Assembly (NCBI GenBank): GCA_003599455.1
Contig: QZKF01000086.1
Coordinates: 1 to 38,824, forward strand
Reading direction: 5' to 3'
Length of the DNA: 38,824 nt
DNA from: Comamonadaceae bacterium
GTDB lineage: Bacteria > Pseudomonadota > Gammaproteobacteria > Burkholderiales > Burkholderiaceae_C
Shown: piece after piece, positions 20,388 to 29,247 of the stretch
Layout: every line of letters begins with the position of its first letter
How positions within the stretch are numbered: position 1 is the first letter of the stretch
Notes under the pieces: model-generated
Database searches by the model: none
Seen by the model: only the letters and a program-made list of their open reading frames with translations
Told to the model about the DNA's origin: nothing
Position numbers and translations under genes: made by a program

Positions 20388-21407
20388 ATGACCCGCCTCG
20401 ATACCCCACCGGCCGCCGACAGCAGCACCGTCCGCGAAGCCCAGCCCGCCGCGAGCTACGACGCGACCGCCAAGCAGAAAAGCCAGGCCAAGACGGCGCG
20501 CATTCCGATCAAGGTGGTGCCGGCCGAGGTGCTCAAGAAGCCCGAGTGGATCCGCGTGCGCGCTGGCAGCCCGACCACACGCTTCTACGAGATCAAGGAC
20601 ATCCTGCGCACCAACAAGCTCGTGACGGTGTGCGAAGAGGCGAGCTGCCCCAACATCGGCGAGTGCTTCGGCAAGGGCACGGCCACGTTCATGATCATGG
20701 GCGACAAGTGCACGCGCCGCTGCCCGTTCTGCGACGTGGGCCACGGTCGCCCCGATCCGCTGGATGTGGACGAGCCCGACAATCTCGCCAGGACGATTGC
20801 CCAGCTCAAGCTGAAATACGTGGTGATCACCAGCGTGGACCGCGACGACCTGCGCGACGGCGGCGCCGGCCACTTCGTCGCCTGCATCGAAAAGACCCGT
20901 GCCCTGTCACCGAAGACGCAGATCGAGGTGCTGGTGCCCGACTTCCGCGGCCGCGACGACCGCGCGCTCGAGATTCTGAAAGCCGCACCGCCCGATGTGA
21001 TGAACCACAACCTGGAGACCGTGCCGCGCCTGTACAAGGAAGCGCGCCCGGGTTCGGACTACCAGTTCAGCCTGAACCTGCTCAAGAAGTTCAAGGCGCT
21101 GTTCCCGCACGTGCCGACCAAGAGCGGCCTGATGGTCGGCCTGGGCGAGACCGATGAGGAAATCCTGGCCGTGATGCGCGACATGCGCGCGCACGACATC
21201 AACATGCTCACCATCGGCCAGTACCTCGCACCCAGCGGCCACCACCTGCCGGTGCGCCGCTATGTGCACCCCGACACCTTCAAGATGTTCGAGGCCGAGG
21301 CCTACAAGATGGGCTTCACCCACGCCGCCGTGGGCGCGATGGTGCGCAGCTCGTACCACGCCGACCAGCAGGCGCACGGCGTGCTCAACCCCGGCTCGGT
21401 GAAATGA
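20388..21407 (+). CDS. lipA: Lipoyl synthase (radical SAM)
   Basis: The 339-residue enzyme has both iron-sulfur cluster sites. The auxiliary cluster has C82, C87 and C93 ([12 protein letters not shown]). The radical SAM cluster has C108, C112 and C115 (CTRRCPFC). The C-terminal RSSYHAD contains the serine that binds the auxiliary cluster. LipA inserts two sulfur atoms into the octanoyl chain attached by LipB. The first 40 residues are a variable polar extension, common in this group. The product of lipB is its substrate and the genes form one operon. An AraC-type gene begins one base after the stop. Confidence 0.98.
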   Translation: MTRLDTPPAADSSTVREAQPAASYDATAKQKSQAKTARIPIKVVPAEVLKKPEWIRVRAGSPTTRFYEIKDILRTNKLVTVCEEASCPNIGECFGKGTATFMIMGDKCTRRCPFCDVGHGRPDPLDVDEPDNLARTIAQLKLKYVVITSVDRDDLRDGGAGHFVACIEKTRALSPKTQIEVLVPDFRGRDDRALEILKAAPPDVMNHNLETVPRLYKEARPGSDYQFSLNLLKKFKALFPHVPTKSGLMVGLGETDEEILAVMRDMRAHDINMLTIGQYLAPSGHHLPVRRYVHPDTFKMFEAEAYKMGFTHAAVGAMVRSSYHADQQAHGVLNPGSVK

Positions 21408-21408
21408 C

Positions 21409-22086
21409 ATGCCCGCCGCGCACGACCGCCTGAGCGTGCGCGACTACGGCGCCTCGCACGGCAGCCACGACCACGACCATTTCCAGATCCTCGTCGGGCT
21501 GGATGGTGTGCTCGAACTCGAGGTGGCGGGGCGGGGCCAGCGCATTGCCGCGGGCGATGGCTGTGTGGTGCCGCCCGGTGAGCGCCACGATTTCGAGGCG
21601 CGCGCCGGTGCGCGCTGCCTGGTGCTCGACAGCCACAGTCGCGACTGGGCCCGCGCGGCGGCGCCACAAGCGTCCACGCTCGACCTCGCGCGCTACCTCG
21701 CGCTGGCCTGCACCGCGCGGTTGCCGCGCGCGCAGCGACTCGGCCCGGCGCTGCTGCTCGAAGCCTGGTTGCCCGCGACCCCGGCCCTGCCGCATCGCCC
21801 GCGCCGCGCGATCGACTGGGACGCGCTCGCCCACTGGGCGCTGGACGGTGGCCCGGGCACGACGGTGGCCGAACTCGCGGCGCGCGTGCACCTGAGCGCG
21901 GCGCAGCTGGCCGCGCGCTGCCGCGATGAGCGCGGCCAAAGCACCCAGCAGTGGCTGCGCGATCTGCGGCTGGCGCAGGCCCGCGTCTGGCGTGAGCAGG
22001 GCCTGAGCGTGGCCGAGACCGCACGCCGCAGCGGCTACCGCTCGCCCTCGGCGCTCACCGCCGCGCAACGCCGCACCCGCGGTTGA
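21409..22086 (+). CDS. AraC-type regulator with cupin sensor domain
   Basis: The 225-residue protein joins an N-terminal cupin (about 1-75; HGSHDHDHFQILVGL with clustered histidines, then PPGERHDF) to a C-terminal AraC-like double helix-turn-helix (about 140-225; TTVAELAARVHLSAAQLAARC, then LRLAQARVWREQGLSVAETARRSGYRSPSALTAA). It is shorter than most AraC proteins. The inducer is unknown. The start lies one base after the lipA stop, so it is probably read from the lipA transcript. The next gene, 66 bases on, is an exporter, which may be its target; that is inference. Confidence 0.85.
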   Translation: MPAAHDRLSVRDYGASHGSHDHDHFQILVGLDGVLELEVAGRGQRIAAGDGCVVPPGERHDFEARAGARCLVLDSHSRDWARAAAPQASTLDLARYLALACTARLPRAQRLGPALLLEAWLPATPALPHRPRRAIDWDALAHWALDGGPGTTVAELAARVHLSAAQLAARCRDERGQSTQQWLRDLRLAQARVWREQGLSVAETARRSGYRSPSALTAAQRRTRG

Positions 22087-22152
22087 GGGCACACGCGTCG
22101 CGCGACGATGGGCCCGCGCCGCGCGACGGCAAGGCGCGTTAATCTCGACGGC

Positions 22153-22995
22153 ATGAACGCCAATCTGCTGGCCCTGGGCGCGATCGCACTGTGGGCTTCC
22201 CTGGCCGCCCTCGGGGTGGCGCTGTCGCACGTGCCCCCCTTCCTGCTCACCGGCCTGTCGCTGCTGGTGGGCAGCCTGATCGCGCTGCCGCTCTCGCGCT
22301 TCGACCTGCGCCAGTGGCGCGTGCCCGCCTCCACGCTGGCCCTGGGCATCTACGGCCTGTTCGGCTTCCACTTCCTGCTGTTCATCGCCCTGCGCCACGC
22401 GCCACCGGTGCAGGCCAACCTGGTGAACTACCTCTGGCCGCTGGGCATCGTGGTGATGGCGCCGCTGTTCCTGCCCGGCGTGTCGCTCACCGTGCGCCAC
22501 GTGCTGGCTGCCCTGCTCGGTTTTGCCGGCGCGGCGCTCGCCATCCTCGGCGGCGCGGGCGCCACCGGTGGCGGTGGCTGGGCCTGGGGCTACCTGCCGG
22601 CGCTCGCCTCGGCCTTCATCTGGTCCAGCTACTCGCTGCTCACGAAGCGCGTGCGCGCCTTCCCCACCGCGGCCATCGGCAGCTTCGCGCTGGCCTCGGG
22701 CCTGCTCTCGCTGTTGTGCCACGCCTGGCTGGAGCCTGCCGTGAGCCTGTCGACACGCGACCTGCTGCTGATCGCGGTGCTGGGCCTGGGACCGCTGGGC
22801 GGTGCCTTCTTCCTGTGGGACGCGGCGCTCAAGCGCGGCGACGCGCGGCAGATCGGCGTGCTGAGCTTCCTCACGCCTTTGTTGTCCACCTTGACGCTGT
22901 TGCTGGTGCGGGGTGAAACCCCCAGCGCCGCGGTGGGTCTGGCGGCGCTGATGATCGTGGGCGCGGCCGTGATGGCCACTCGCGGTCCGCGCTGA
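22153..22995 (+). CDS. DMT-superfamily exporter (EamA type, YddG-like)
   Basis: The 280-residue membrane protein has ten hydrophobic helices in two EamA repeats, separated near residue 145. Segments such as ALRHAPPVQANLVNYLWPLGIVVMAPLFLPG resemble the YddG branch of the drug/metabolite transporters, which exports aromatic amino acids and related compounds in E. coli. The substrate here cannot be read from sequence. ATG 22153 starts directly before the first helix; a frame open from 22108 adds 15 non-conserved residues. It lies behind an AraC-type gene and ends tail to tail with ptsI, with 7 bases between the stops. Confidence 0.85.
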   Translation: MNANLLALGAIALWASLAALGVALSHVPPFLLTGLSLLVGSLIALPLSRFDLRQWRVPASTLALGIYGLFGFHFLLFIALRHAPPVQANLVNYLWPLGIVVMAPLFLPGVSLTVRHVLAALLGFAGAALAILGGAGATGGGGWAWGYLPALASAFIWSSYSLLTKRVRAFPTAAIGSFALASGLLSLLCHAWLEPAVSLSTRDLLLIAVLGLGPLGGAFFLWDAALKRGDARQIGVLSFLTPLLSTLTLLLVRGETPSAAVGLAALMIVGAAVMATRGPR

Positions 22996-23002
22996 AGCCT
23001 GA

Positions 23003-24754
23003 TCAGTCGGTCATCAAGGCGGCGGGGTCTTCCGCCACCAGCACGCTCTGCGCCCATGTCTGCAGGCGCGTGGTGTCGCAGCGCAGGATCTGCTGCTTGA
23101 CCGCCAGGATCTGCGAGGGGTGCATGGAGAAACTGCGCAGCCCCAGGCCCAGCAGCAGGCGCGTGAGGCTCACGTCGCCTGCCATTTCGCCGCACACGCT
23201 CACGCCCTTGCCCTTCTCGCGGCACTGCGCGATGGTGCCGGCCAGCAGGTGCAGCACGGCGGGATGCACCGGGTCGTAAAGATGGGACACCGCTTCGTCG
23301 GCGCGGTCGATCGCCAGCGTGTACTGGATCAGGTCGTTGGTGCCGATGGACAGGAAATCGAAGTGGCGCAGGAACAGCGGGATGGTCAGCGCGGCGGCCG
23401 GCACCTCGATCATCGCGCCGAGCTTGACATGCCCATAGGCCATGCTGGCGTTGTCCAGCTGCTCGCGGGCGCGATTGACCAGGGCCAGCGTCTGGCGGAT
23501 TTCGCTGGCGTGGGCCAGCATGGGAATCAGCAGGTTGACCGGGCCGTGCGCGGCCGCGCGCAGGATGGCGCGCAGCTGGGCCAGGAACATGGAGGGCTCG
23601 GACAGGCTCCAGCGGATGGCGCGCAAGCCCAGCGCGGGGTTGAGGTGGTCGTCGCCGGCGCGCGAGGCGCCACGGTCCAGCGGCTTGTCGGCGCCCACGT
23701 CGACCGTGCGGATGGTCACCGGCAAACCCTGCATGCCCTCCACGGCGCGCCGGTAGGCGTGGTACTGCTCTTCCTCGTCGGGCAGCTTGCCGCTGCGGCC
23801 CATGAACAGGAACTCGCTGCGGAACAGGCCCACGCCCACGGCGCCGGCCTTGAGCGCCGCGGCGGCGTCCTCGGGTTGTTCGATGTTGGCCAGCAGCTCG
23901 ATCTTCTGCCCGTCGAGCGTGACGGCCGGCGTGTTCTTCAGGCGCGAGAGGCGCTCGCGCTCGACCTCACCCTGGCGCTGCTTGAAGCCGTACTCGGCGA
24001 GCAGGATGGGCGAGGGATCGACCAGCACCACGCCGGCATCGCCGTCGATGATGACCCAGTCGTCCTGCTTGATCAGGTGGCTGGCCGAGCGCGCGCCGAC
24101 CACGGCCGGGATGTCCATGCTGCGCGCCACGATGGCGGTGTGGCTGGTCTTGCCGCCCACGTCGGTGACGAAGCCGGCGAACACGCTCTGCTTGAACTGC
24201 AGCATGTCGGCGGGGGAGAGGTCGTGCGCGATCAGCACCAGCGGCACCTCGGCCGCGCTGTCGTGCGCGGGCCGGGAACCCCCACCGGCCACTGGCGACG
24301 CGACGCCGCGCATGAAGCGCAGCATGCGTTCGACCACCTGCTCCAGGTCGGCCTTGCGCTCGCGCAGGTAGGGGTCTTCCATCTCGTCGAACTGGCGCGC
24401 GATCACCTCGAGCTGGGTGGTCAGCGCCCATTCGGCGTTGTAGTGGCGCTCCACGATCCAGTGCTTCACGCCACTGGTGAGCTGCTCGTCCTGCAACAGC
24501 ATGAGGTGCACGTCGAGCAGCGCGGTGAGCTCGGGGTGGGCGTCGTTCGGACCCAGTTCGTGCAGGCTCTGCTGCACCTTCACGATCTCTTCGGCCACCG
24601 CGTTGCGCGCTTGGCGCAGGCGCTCGATCTCGCGCTCGACCTGCTCCGCCTGCACGAAGTAGTGCGCCACGTCCACGCGGCTGGACGCCACGATCACGGC
24701 CCGCCCGATGGCAATGCCCCGGGAGACCGCCAGACCGTGGACGGAGATGGTCAT
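23003..24754 (-). CDS. ptsI: PTS Enzyme I (phosphoenolpyruvate-protein phosphotransferase)
   Basis: The 583-residue enzyme has all parts of Enzyme I. The N-terminal HPr-binding helical domain is followed by the phosphohistidine motif GGKTSHTAIVAR with H205. The C-terminal PEP-binding barrel contains NPALGLRAIRWSL, FLSIGTNDLIQYTLAIDR and the active-site cysteine in SVCGEMAGD. It takes phosphate from PEP and gives it to HPr. It is the last gene of the operon with EIIA and HPr. A GC-rich repeat lies in the 115-base gap in front of it. The absence of permease components nearby points to a regulatory role. Confidence 0.97.
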   Translation of the reverse strand: MTISVHGLAVSRGIAIGRAVIVASSRVDVAHYFVQAEQVEREIERLRQARNAVAEEIVKVQQSLHELGPNDAHPELTALLDVHLMLLQDEQLTSGVKHWIVERHYNAEWALTTQLEVIARQFDEMEDPYLRERKADLEQVVERMLRFMRGVASPVAGGGSRPAHDSAAEVPLVLIAHDLSPADMLQFKQSVFAGFVTDVGGKTSHTAIVARSMDIPAVVGARSASHLIKQDDWVIIDGDAGVVLVDPSPILLAEYGFKQRQGEVERERLSRLKNTPAVTLDGQKIELLANIEQPEDAAAALKAGAVGVGLFRSEFLFMGRSGKLPDEEEQYHAYRRAVEGMQGLPVTIRTVDVGADKPLDRGASRAGDDHLNPALGLRAIRWSLSEPSMFLAQLRAILRAAAHGPVNLLIPMLAHASEIRQTLALVNRAREQLDNASMAYGHVKLGAMIEVPAAALTIPLFLRHFDFLSIGTNDLIQYTLAIDRADEAVSHLYDPVHPAVLHLLAGTIAQCREKGKGVSVCGEMAGDVSLTRLLLGLGLRSFSMHPSQILAVKQQILRCDTTRLQTWAQSVLVAEDPAALMTD

Positions 24755-24784
24755 CGCACCACCCGCGCTGAGCGACCTGGAGGC

Positions 24785-24862
24785 GTTTCACCGCCGGGCC
24801 GCCCCAAGGTGAAACCGCCCCCTCGGGGGGCAGCGACCCGCGCAGCGGCGGAGCGTGGGGGC
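24785..24862. repeat. GC-rich REP-like intergenic palindromic element
   Basis: In the ptsH-ptsI gap, GTTTCACC (24785-24792) pairs with GGTGAAAC (24808-24815). A tight hairpin GCCCCC...GGGGGGC (24817-24831) follows, and then an imperfect GC-rich dyad ends in GTGGGGGC. The hairpin and the following block resemble a repeat I remember scattered between genes in Comamonadaceae. It may affect mRNA stability between ptsH and ptsI. Confidence 0.75.
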
Positions 24863-24869
24863 ACGTCCT

Positions 24870-25139
24870 TCATTCGCCTTCGCCGAACTTGTCGTTGATG
24901 AGGGCGACGAGCGCCTCCATCGCCACCTGCTCGTCGGCGCCGGTGGTTTCGATTTCCACCGTGCTGCCGATGCCGGCGGCCAGCATCATGACGCCCATGA
25001 TGCTCTTGGCGTTGACGCGCCTTTCGCCACGCGACATCCACACGTCGCTGGCGAAGCTGCCAGCGAGTTTGGTGAGTTTGGCCGAGGCGCGTGCGTGCAG
25101 CCCGAGCTTATTGCTGATGGTCACGGTGGTCTTGATCAT
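24870..25139 (-). CDS. ptsH: PTS phosphocarrier protein HPr
   Basis: The 89-residue protein has the phosphorylated histidine H15 in GLHARAS and the regulatory serine S46 in KSIMGVMML, the target of HPr kinase/phosphorylase in many bacteria, so double regulation is possible. It passes phosphate from Enzyme I to EIIA. The reading frame begins inside the end of the EIIA gene (32-base overlap), a sign of tight coupling. ATG 25139 is the standard start. Confidence 0.97.
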   Translation of the reverse strand: MIKTTVTISNKLGLHARASAKLTKLAGSFASDVWMSRGERRVNAKSIMGVMMLAAGIGSTVEIETTGADEQVAMEALVALINDKFGEGE

Positions 25140-25554
25140 GGGTGGCTCGTCTGGCCTGGTTCTGGGGAGCGGTCACGGCCACCTGAATGACACCCTGCGT
25201 GGCGCCGATCATGGCGCGCGAAATCAGCGCGTCCAGCGATTCGTGGCGGTACGACACGGTGCGCAACAGCATGGGCAGGTTCACGCCGGTGATGAGTTTG
25301 GAGTTGACGCCGTCGATGAGTTTCTGCGCCACGTTGCACGGCGTGGCGCCGAACACGTCGGCCACCACCAGCGTCTGCGGCAGGTGCATCTGGCGCATCA
25401 GCGCGCGGGCCTGCGCGAGCGATTCCTCGGGCGGCACGTTGGGTTGCACGTCCAGCGCCGACACCGCGTCGGCGCTGTCAGGGAACACGTGCAGCACGCA
25501 CTGGCGCAGTGCGGAAGCCAGCGGCGCGTGCGCCAGGATGAGGATGCCGTTCAT
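25108..25554 (-). CDS. PTS EIIA component, mannose/fructose type
   Basis: The 148-residue protein has the fold and motifs of the mannose-family EIIA: a first strand with the phosphorylated histidine (GILILAHAPLASAL, H9), then VVADVFGATPCNVAQKL and the ITGVNLPMLLRTV segment. Beta- and alphaproteobacteria often keep this EIIA with HPr and Enzyme I but no EIIB or EIIC, where the chain senses carbon or nitrogen state instead of carrying sugar. The last residues overlap ptsH. It is 9 bases behind the MFS gene. Confidence 0.92.
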   Translation of the reverse strand: MNGILILAHAPLASALRQCVLHVFPDSADAVSALDVQPNVPPEESLAQARALMRQMHLPQTLVVADVFGATPCNVAQKLIDGVNSKLITGVNLPMLLRTVSYRHESLDALISRAMIGATQGVIQVAVTAPQNQARRATHDQDHRDHQQ

Positions 25555-25563
25555 GACCGCAGT

Positions 25564-26862
25564 TTAGCCCGGCGCGGCCGCCGCGCGGCGCAGGTGGGCA
25601 CGCAGGAAGACGGCGTAGGCGAACACGCCACAGGCACCGAAGATCGCGATCGCGCCGCGGTAACGCGCGACCTCGCCGCCGCCGAACACGCCCAGGGCGT
25701 CGATCAGCAGGCCGATGCCCCACTGCACGACGAACACGCCACCGAAGATGACCAGGTTGTAGCCGGACAGCGCGCGCCCGGCGGCCTCGGCCGGCAAGGC
25801 CAGCGCCACCGCGGGCTGAGACAGGGAGACGAAGGTGCAGCTCACGCAGTACAGGGCCCACAGCGGCCAGCCGGCGTCCGCCCCCAGCATCACGATCGCG
25901 CCCAGCACCCCGAAACTCAGCGGCAGGCCCCAGGCGATCAGGCGTTCGGGCCGCCAGCCGTGGCGCGCCAGGTGCGGGTTGAGCACGCCCCAGAGCCAGA
26001 ACGTGCACAGCATCGAGAGGTTGATGCCGAACAACCCGCCGGCCGCCTGCGCCGGCGTGTAGCCCGCCACCTTCACCATCCATGGCCCGGCCCACAGCGT
26101 CTGGACCGCGATCATGCCGCCGTAGTTGACGAAGCCGATCGGGACCATCTGGCGGAAATAGGGGTGGCGCCAGATCAGGCCGTAGCCGGGCGCCGGGCCG
26201 ATGCTCGCGTCCACCGGTGCGGTCTGGCGCCAGCGCGGCACCATGAACCAGATGCCGACCATCGACAGCAGGATCAACCCCGCCAGGACCCAGAACAGGC
26301 CGCGCCAGCCGGTCAGCGGCATCAGCCATTGCACCGGCAGCGTGGCCGCCACCATGCCGAACGAGCCGGTCATGAGCATCCAGGAGTTGGCGCGCATCTG
26401 CGCGGCCGGCGTGAGCCAGCGGCGGTAGCCGGTGAGCGGCGCCATCAGGCAGGCGCTCACGCCCATGCCGGTGAGCACGCGCGCGGCCAGCAAGCCGGTG
26501 AAGTTGGTGGCGAGCGCGAACGCGGCGCAACCCGCCACCGCCACGCCCAGGAACCACAGGACCACCGTGCGCGGGCCGTGGCGGTCCAGCCAGTTGCCCA
26601 GGGGCAGCTGCGTGAGCGCGAAGCCGAAGAAATAGCCCCCGGCCAGCAGGCCGAGATCGCCGGCGTTGAGCGACATCTCGGCGCTCAGGGTGGGCGAGAG
26701 CGTGGCCGTGATGGCGCGCAGCAGGGCCGACAGGAAATACGCCAGCGCAAAGGTCAGGAACACGATGACGGCCGTGCGCGGTGCAAGCACGTCGATCATT
26801 TCGGCGCGCGGTGCCACCGCGCCGTCGTGGCGCACCGGGCCGGGCTGCGCAACCGGGCTCAT
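25564..26862 (-). CDS. MFS transporter
   Basis: The 432-residue membrane protein has about twelve hydrophobic helices in two halves. Loop 2-3 contains LPLGNWLDRHGPR, the usual GxxxDRxGxR-like motif of the major facilitator superfamily. Helix 4-5 has RVLTGMGVSACLMAPL. The substrate is not evident. ATG 26862 overlaps the stop of the upstream lipoprotein gene by four bases; ATG 26802 (MIDVLAPRT) is a possible later start. The gene heads directly into the PTS genes with a 9-base gap, an unusual pairing whose meaning is unclear. Confidence 0.88.
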   Translation of the reverse strand: MSPVAQPGPVRHDGAVAPRAEMIDVLAPRTAVIVFLTFALAYFLSALLRAITATLSPTLSAEMSLNAGDLGLLAGGYFFGFALTQLPLGNWLDRHGPRTVVLWFLGVAVAGCAAFALATNFTGLLAARVLTGMGVSACLMAPLTGYRRWLTPAAQMRANSWMLMTGSFGMVAATLPVQWLMPLTGWRGLFWVLAGLILLSMVGIWFMVPRWRQTAPVDASIGPAPGYGLIWRHPYFRQMVPIGFVNYGGMIAVQTLWAGPWMVKVAGYTPAQAAGGLFGINLSMLCTFWLWGVLNPHLARHGWRPERLIAWGLPLSFGVLGAIVMLGADAGWPLWALYCVSCTFVSLSQPAVALALPAEAAGRALSGYNLVIFGGVFVVQWGIGLLIDALGVFGGGEVARYRGAIAIFGACGVFAYAVFLRAHLRRAAAAPG

Positions 26863-27428
26863 GGCAGCTTGAGTCCGTCGAAGAAAGCGCCCGTGACTTC
26901 GTCGCTCGGCGCCGGGCCGTAGACCGCTGCCTGGTAGACCTGCGTGCCGCGCGCGAAGTGCGCCGCGCGCACCTGCACCGGCTGGCCCGCATGGTTGCTG
27001 CCCTGCGCGGTCAGGCCCTGGACCACGGTGGCCCCGGACACGGCCGCGTTCCACGCCATCGCGGGATCGTCGGCGCGTGCCGGGTCCACACGGACCGCGC
27101 CCAGCGACGCGCGGCGCCAGCCGCTCAGGGCGCCGGGCACACGGGCCGCATCGCCCAGCTCGGCCCAGGCCACGGCAAACGTGAGGCCGCCCGCCTCGCA
27201 GCTGTGCATGTGCAGGTCGGTGGGCGCGCCACCGTCCAGCGGCACGGGGCGCGTCGCGGTCTCTGGCTTGCAGGGCATCAGCGCCTGCAGGGGTGTGCCC
27301 TCGGGGCGCAACTCGCGCCAGTTGAAGGTGGGGTTACAGGCGCTCAGGACCAGCAGGGCGCACAGCGCGAAACCTGGGGAGCGCGGGCGGCGATGGCGCG
27401 GCGTGCCACCGAAAACAGGAAAAGGCAT
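26859..27428 (-). CDS. Putative lipoprotein of unknown function
   Basis: The 189-residue product starts at ATG 27428. After a basic N-terminus (RHRRPRSP) comes a hydrophobic stretch ending in the lipobox LSAC with C31, so it should be lipid-anchored. The mature part begins NPTFNWRELRPEGTPLQALMPCKPETATRPVPL. I recall similar short proteins in Comamonadaceae with this NWRE start but no assigned function. Three further cysteines include C in MPCKP and HSCEAGG, which could pair. It overlaps the MFS start by four bases and is divergent from the CoA-transferase gene, with 67 bases between. Confidence 0.8.
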   Translation of the reverse strand: MPFPVFGGTPRHRRPRSPGFALCALLVLSACNPTFNWRELRPEGTPLQALMPCKPETATRPVPLDGGAPTDLHMHSCEAGGLTFAVAWAELGDAARVPGALSGWRRASLGAVRVDPARADDPAMAWNAAVSGATVVQGLTAQGSNHAGQPVQVRAAHFARGTQVYQAAVYGPAPSDEVTGAFFDGLKLP

Positions 27429-27495
27429 GGGGTTCCAGCGAGACACGCCACCGCCGGGACACCTCAGCGCAGGCGGCCTCGCGCACAATGGCAAC

Positions 27496-28761
27496 ATGAA
27501 TGCTCTGGATGGTATCCGCATACTCGATCTGTCGCGCGTGCTGGCCGGCCCGTGGTGCACGCAGACCCTGGCCGATCTGGGCGCCGACGTGGTGAAGGTG
27601 GAGCGCCCACCGGGCGAAGGCCACCCGGGTGGCGACGACACGCGCGGCTGGGGTCCGCCCTTTCTGCGCGGGCGCGATGGCGCCGACACCGCCGAGGCCG
27701 CCTACTACCTGGGCGCCAACCGCAACAAGCGCTCCATCACCTGCGACATCGCCACGCCGGCGGGCCAGGCGCTGATCCGCGAACTCGCGACGAAGGCCGA
27801 CGTGTTCGTGGAGAACTACAAGGTCGGCGACATGGCGCGCTATGGGCTCGACTACGCCGCGTTGCGGGCGATCAACCCCAGACTGGTGTACTGCTCCATC
27901 ACCGGCTTCGGCCAGACCGGCCCCTACAAGGACCGCGCGGGCTACGACTTCGCGATCCAGGCCATGGGCGGGCTCATGAGCGTGACCGGCGAGCGCGACG
28001 ACCTGCCCGGCGGTGGCCCGCAGAAGGTGGGCGTGGCGGTGGCCGACCTGTTCACCGGGCTGTACGCGACCGTGGCCATCCAGGCCGCGCTGCGCCACGC
28101 CGAGCGCACGGGTGAAGGCCAGCACATCGACATGGCGCTGCTCGATACGCAGGTGGCCATGCTCGCCAACCTCGGCGCCAACTACCTGGTGCGCGGCCGC
28201 GAGGACGGCAAGGTGCCGGGGCGCGCGGGCAACGCCCACGCCAACATCGTGCCCTACCAGGTGTTCGAGGTCGCGCCCGACGCGCAGGGCCAGGCGCAGC
28301 ACATCATCCTGGCCGTGGGCAACGACGGCCAGTTCGCCAAGTTCTGCGCCGTCGCCGGCCAGCCCGGGCTCGCCACCGACCCGCGTTTCGCGCAGAACCA
28401 GAACCGCGTGCGCCACCGCGAGGAACTGGTGCCCCTGCTCGCGGCCCTGCTCAGGACCCGCGGCAAGGCCGACTGGCTGGCCGCGCTCGAAGCGGCCAAG
28501 GTGCCCTGCGGCCCGATCAACAACCTGGCCGAGGTGTTCGCCGACGAGCACGTGCGCTGGCGGGACATGGTGCACACCTGGGCGCACCCACTGAACGGGG
28601 CGGTGGACCTGGTGGCCAGCCCGCTCAAGCTCGGCGCCACGCCGGTGCGCAACGACCGGCCTCCACCGCTGCTGGGCGAACACACGGCCGAGGTGCTGGC
28701 CGACTGGCTCGACGCGCCACCGCAGCGGCTGGCCGAACTCCGGCGCAGCGGCGCGGTCTGA
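27496..28761 (+). CDS. CaiB/BaiF-type (class III) CoA-transferase
   Basis: The 421-residue protein is a family III CoA-transferase. The opening LDGIRILDLSRVLAGPWCTQTLADLGADVVKVERP is diagnostic, NRNKRSITCD and VFVENYKVGDMARYGLDY follow, and the likely nucleophile is D217 in IDMALLDTQ. The C-terminal part contains VPCGPINNLAEVFADEHV. These enzymes move CoA between carboxylic acids and an acyl-CoA; the acids cannot be predicted. No ribosome binding site is near ATG 27496, but CACAAT ends 6 bases before it, as in front of dat. The small thioredoxin-fold gene follows 25 bases on. Confidence 0.93.
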   Translation: MNALDGIRILDLSRVLAGPWCTQTLADLGADVVKVERPPGEGHPGGDDTRGWGPPFLRGRDGADTAEAAYYLGANRNKRSITCDIATPAGQALIRELATKADVFVENYKVGDMARYGLDYAALRAINPRLVYCSITGFGQTGPYKDRAGYDFAIQAMGGLMSVTGERDDLPGGGPQKVGVAVADLFTGLYATVAIQAALRHAERTGEGQHIDMALLDTQVAMLANLGANYLVRGREDGKVPGRAGNAHANIVPYQVFEVAPDAQGQAQHIILAVGNDGQFAKFCAVAGQPGLATDPRFAQNQNRVRHREELVPLLAALLRTRGKADWLAALEAAKVPCGPINNLAEVFADEHVRWRDMVHTWAHPLNGAVDLVASPLKLGATPVRNDRPPPLLGEHTAEVLADWLDAPPQRLAELRRSGAV

Positions 28762-28786
28762 CCGGCACCCATTGCCCACACCCGAC

Positions 28787-29221
28787 ATGAGCGACATCAC
28801 CGCCCCCACGCCGGCCCCGGCGACCGCCCAGGCCCTGCCCACGCCGACCTCCCTGCGCGGTGCCGCGCAGGCCGCCGCCGCGCGCGGCGAGCCGCTGGTG
28901 GTGATGACCACGCTGGCCGGCTGCCCCTACTGCGAGATCGTGCGCAACCACTACCTGCAGCCGATGCGCCGCGAAGGCAAGGTGCGCGCGGTGCAACTCG
29001 ACGTGCGCGACCGCAGCGGCAACCTGCAGGGCTTCGATGGCCAGATGACCACGCCGGCCGACCAGGCCCGGGCATGGAAGGCGCGGTTCACACCGACGGT
29101 GATGTTCTACGGCCCCGACGGGCGCGAACTCGCCGAGCGCCTGGTGGGCATCGCCGTGCCCGACTTCTATGGCGAGTACCTCGAAGCCCGCCTGGCCGAA
29201 GCGCGCAAGAAGCTCAAATAG
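28787..29221 (+). CDS. Thioredoxin-fold protein with CPYC motif
   Basis: The 144-residue protein has a Pro/Ala/Thr-rich start of about 22 residues and then a thioredoxin fold. Its redox motif CPYC (46-49) sits in VVMTTLAGCPYCEIVRNHYLQPM, and the cis-proline is in RFTPTVMFYGPDG. It resembles SoxW-like or thioredoxin-like-2 proteins. No cleavable signal peptide is visible, so its location is open: cytoplasmic by sequence, unless the N-terminus is misassigned. It follows the CoA-transferase gene by 25 bases and ends tail to tail with the DUF4197 gene. Confidence 0.85.
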   Translation: MSDITAPTPAPATAQALPTPTSLRGAAQAAAARGEPLVVMTTLAGCPYCEIVRNHYLQPMRREGKVRAVQLDVRDRSGNLQGFDGQMTTPADQARAWKARFTPTVMFYGPDGRELAERLVGIAVPDFYGEYLEARLAEARKKLK

Positions 29222-29247
29222 AGCTGGCGCTCAAGGCGAGGGTGCGC

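Noticed and set aside
23120..24898. Plus-strand frame of 592 residues opposite ptsI
   Set aside because: The ptsI protein on the other strand has all catalytic motifs; the plus frame shows none.
24889..26922. Plus-strand frame of 677 residues opposite ptsH, EIIA and the MFS gene
   Set aside because: It is antisense to three recognised genes and has biased Gln/Arg/His content.
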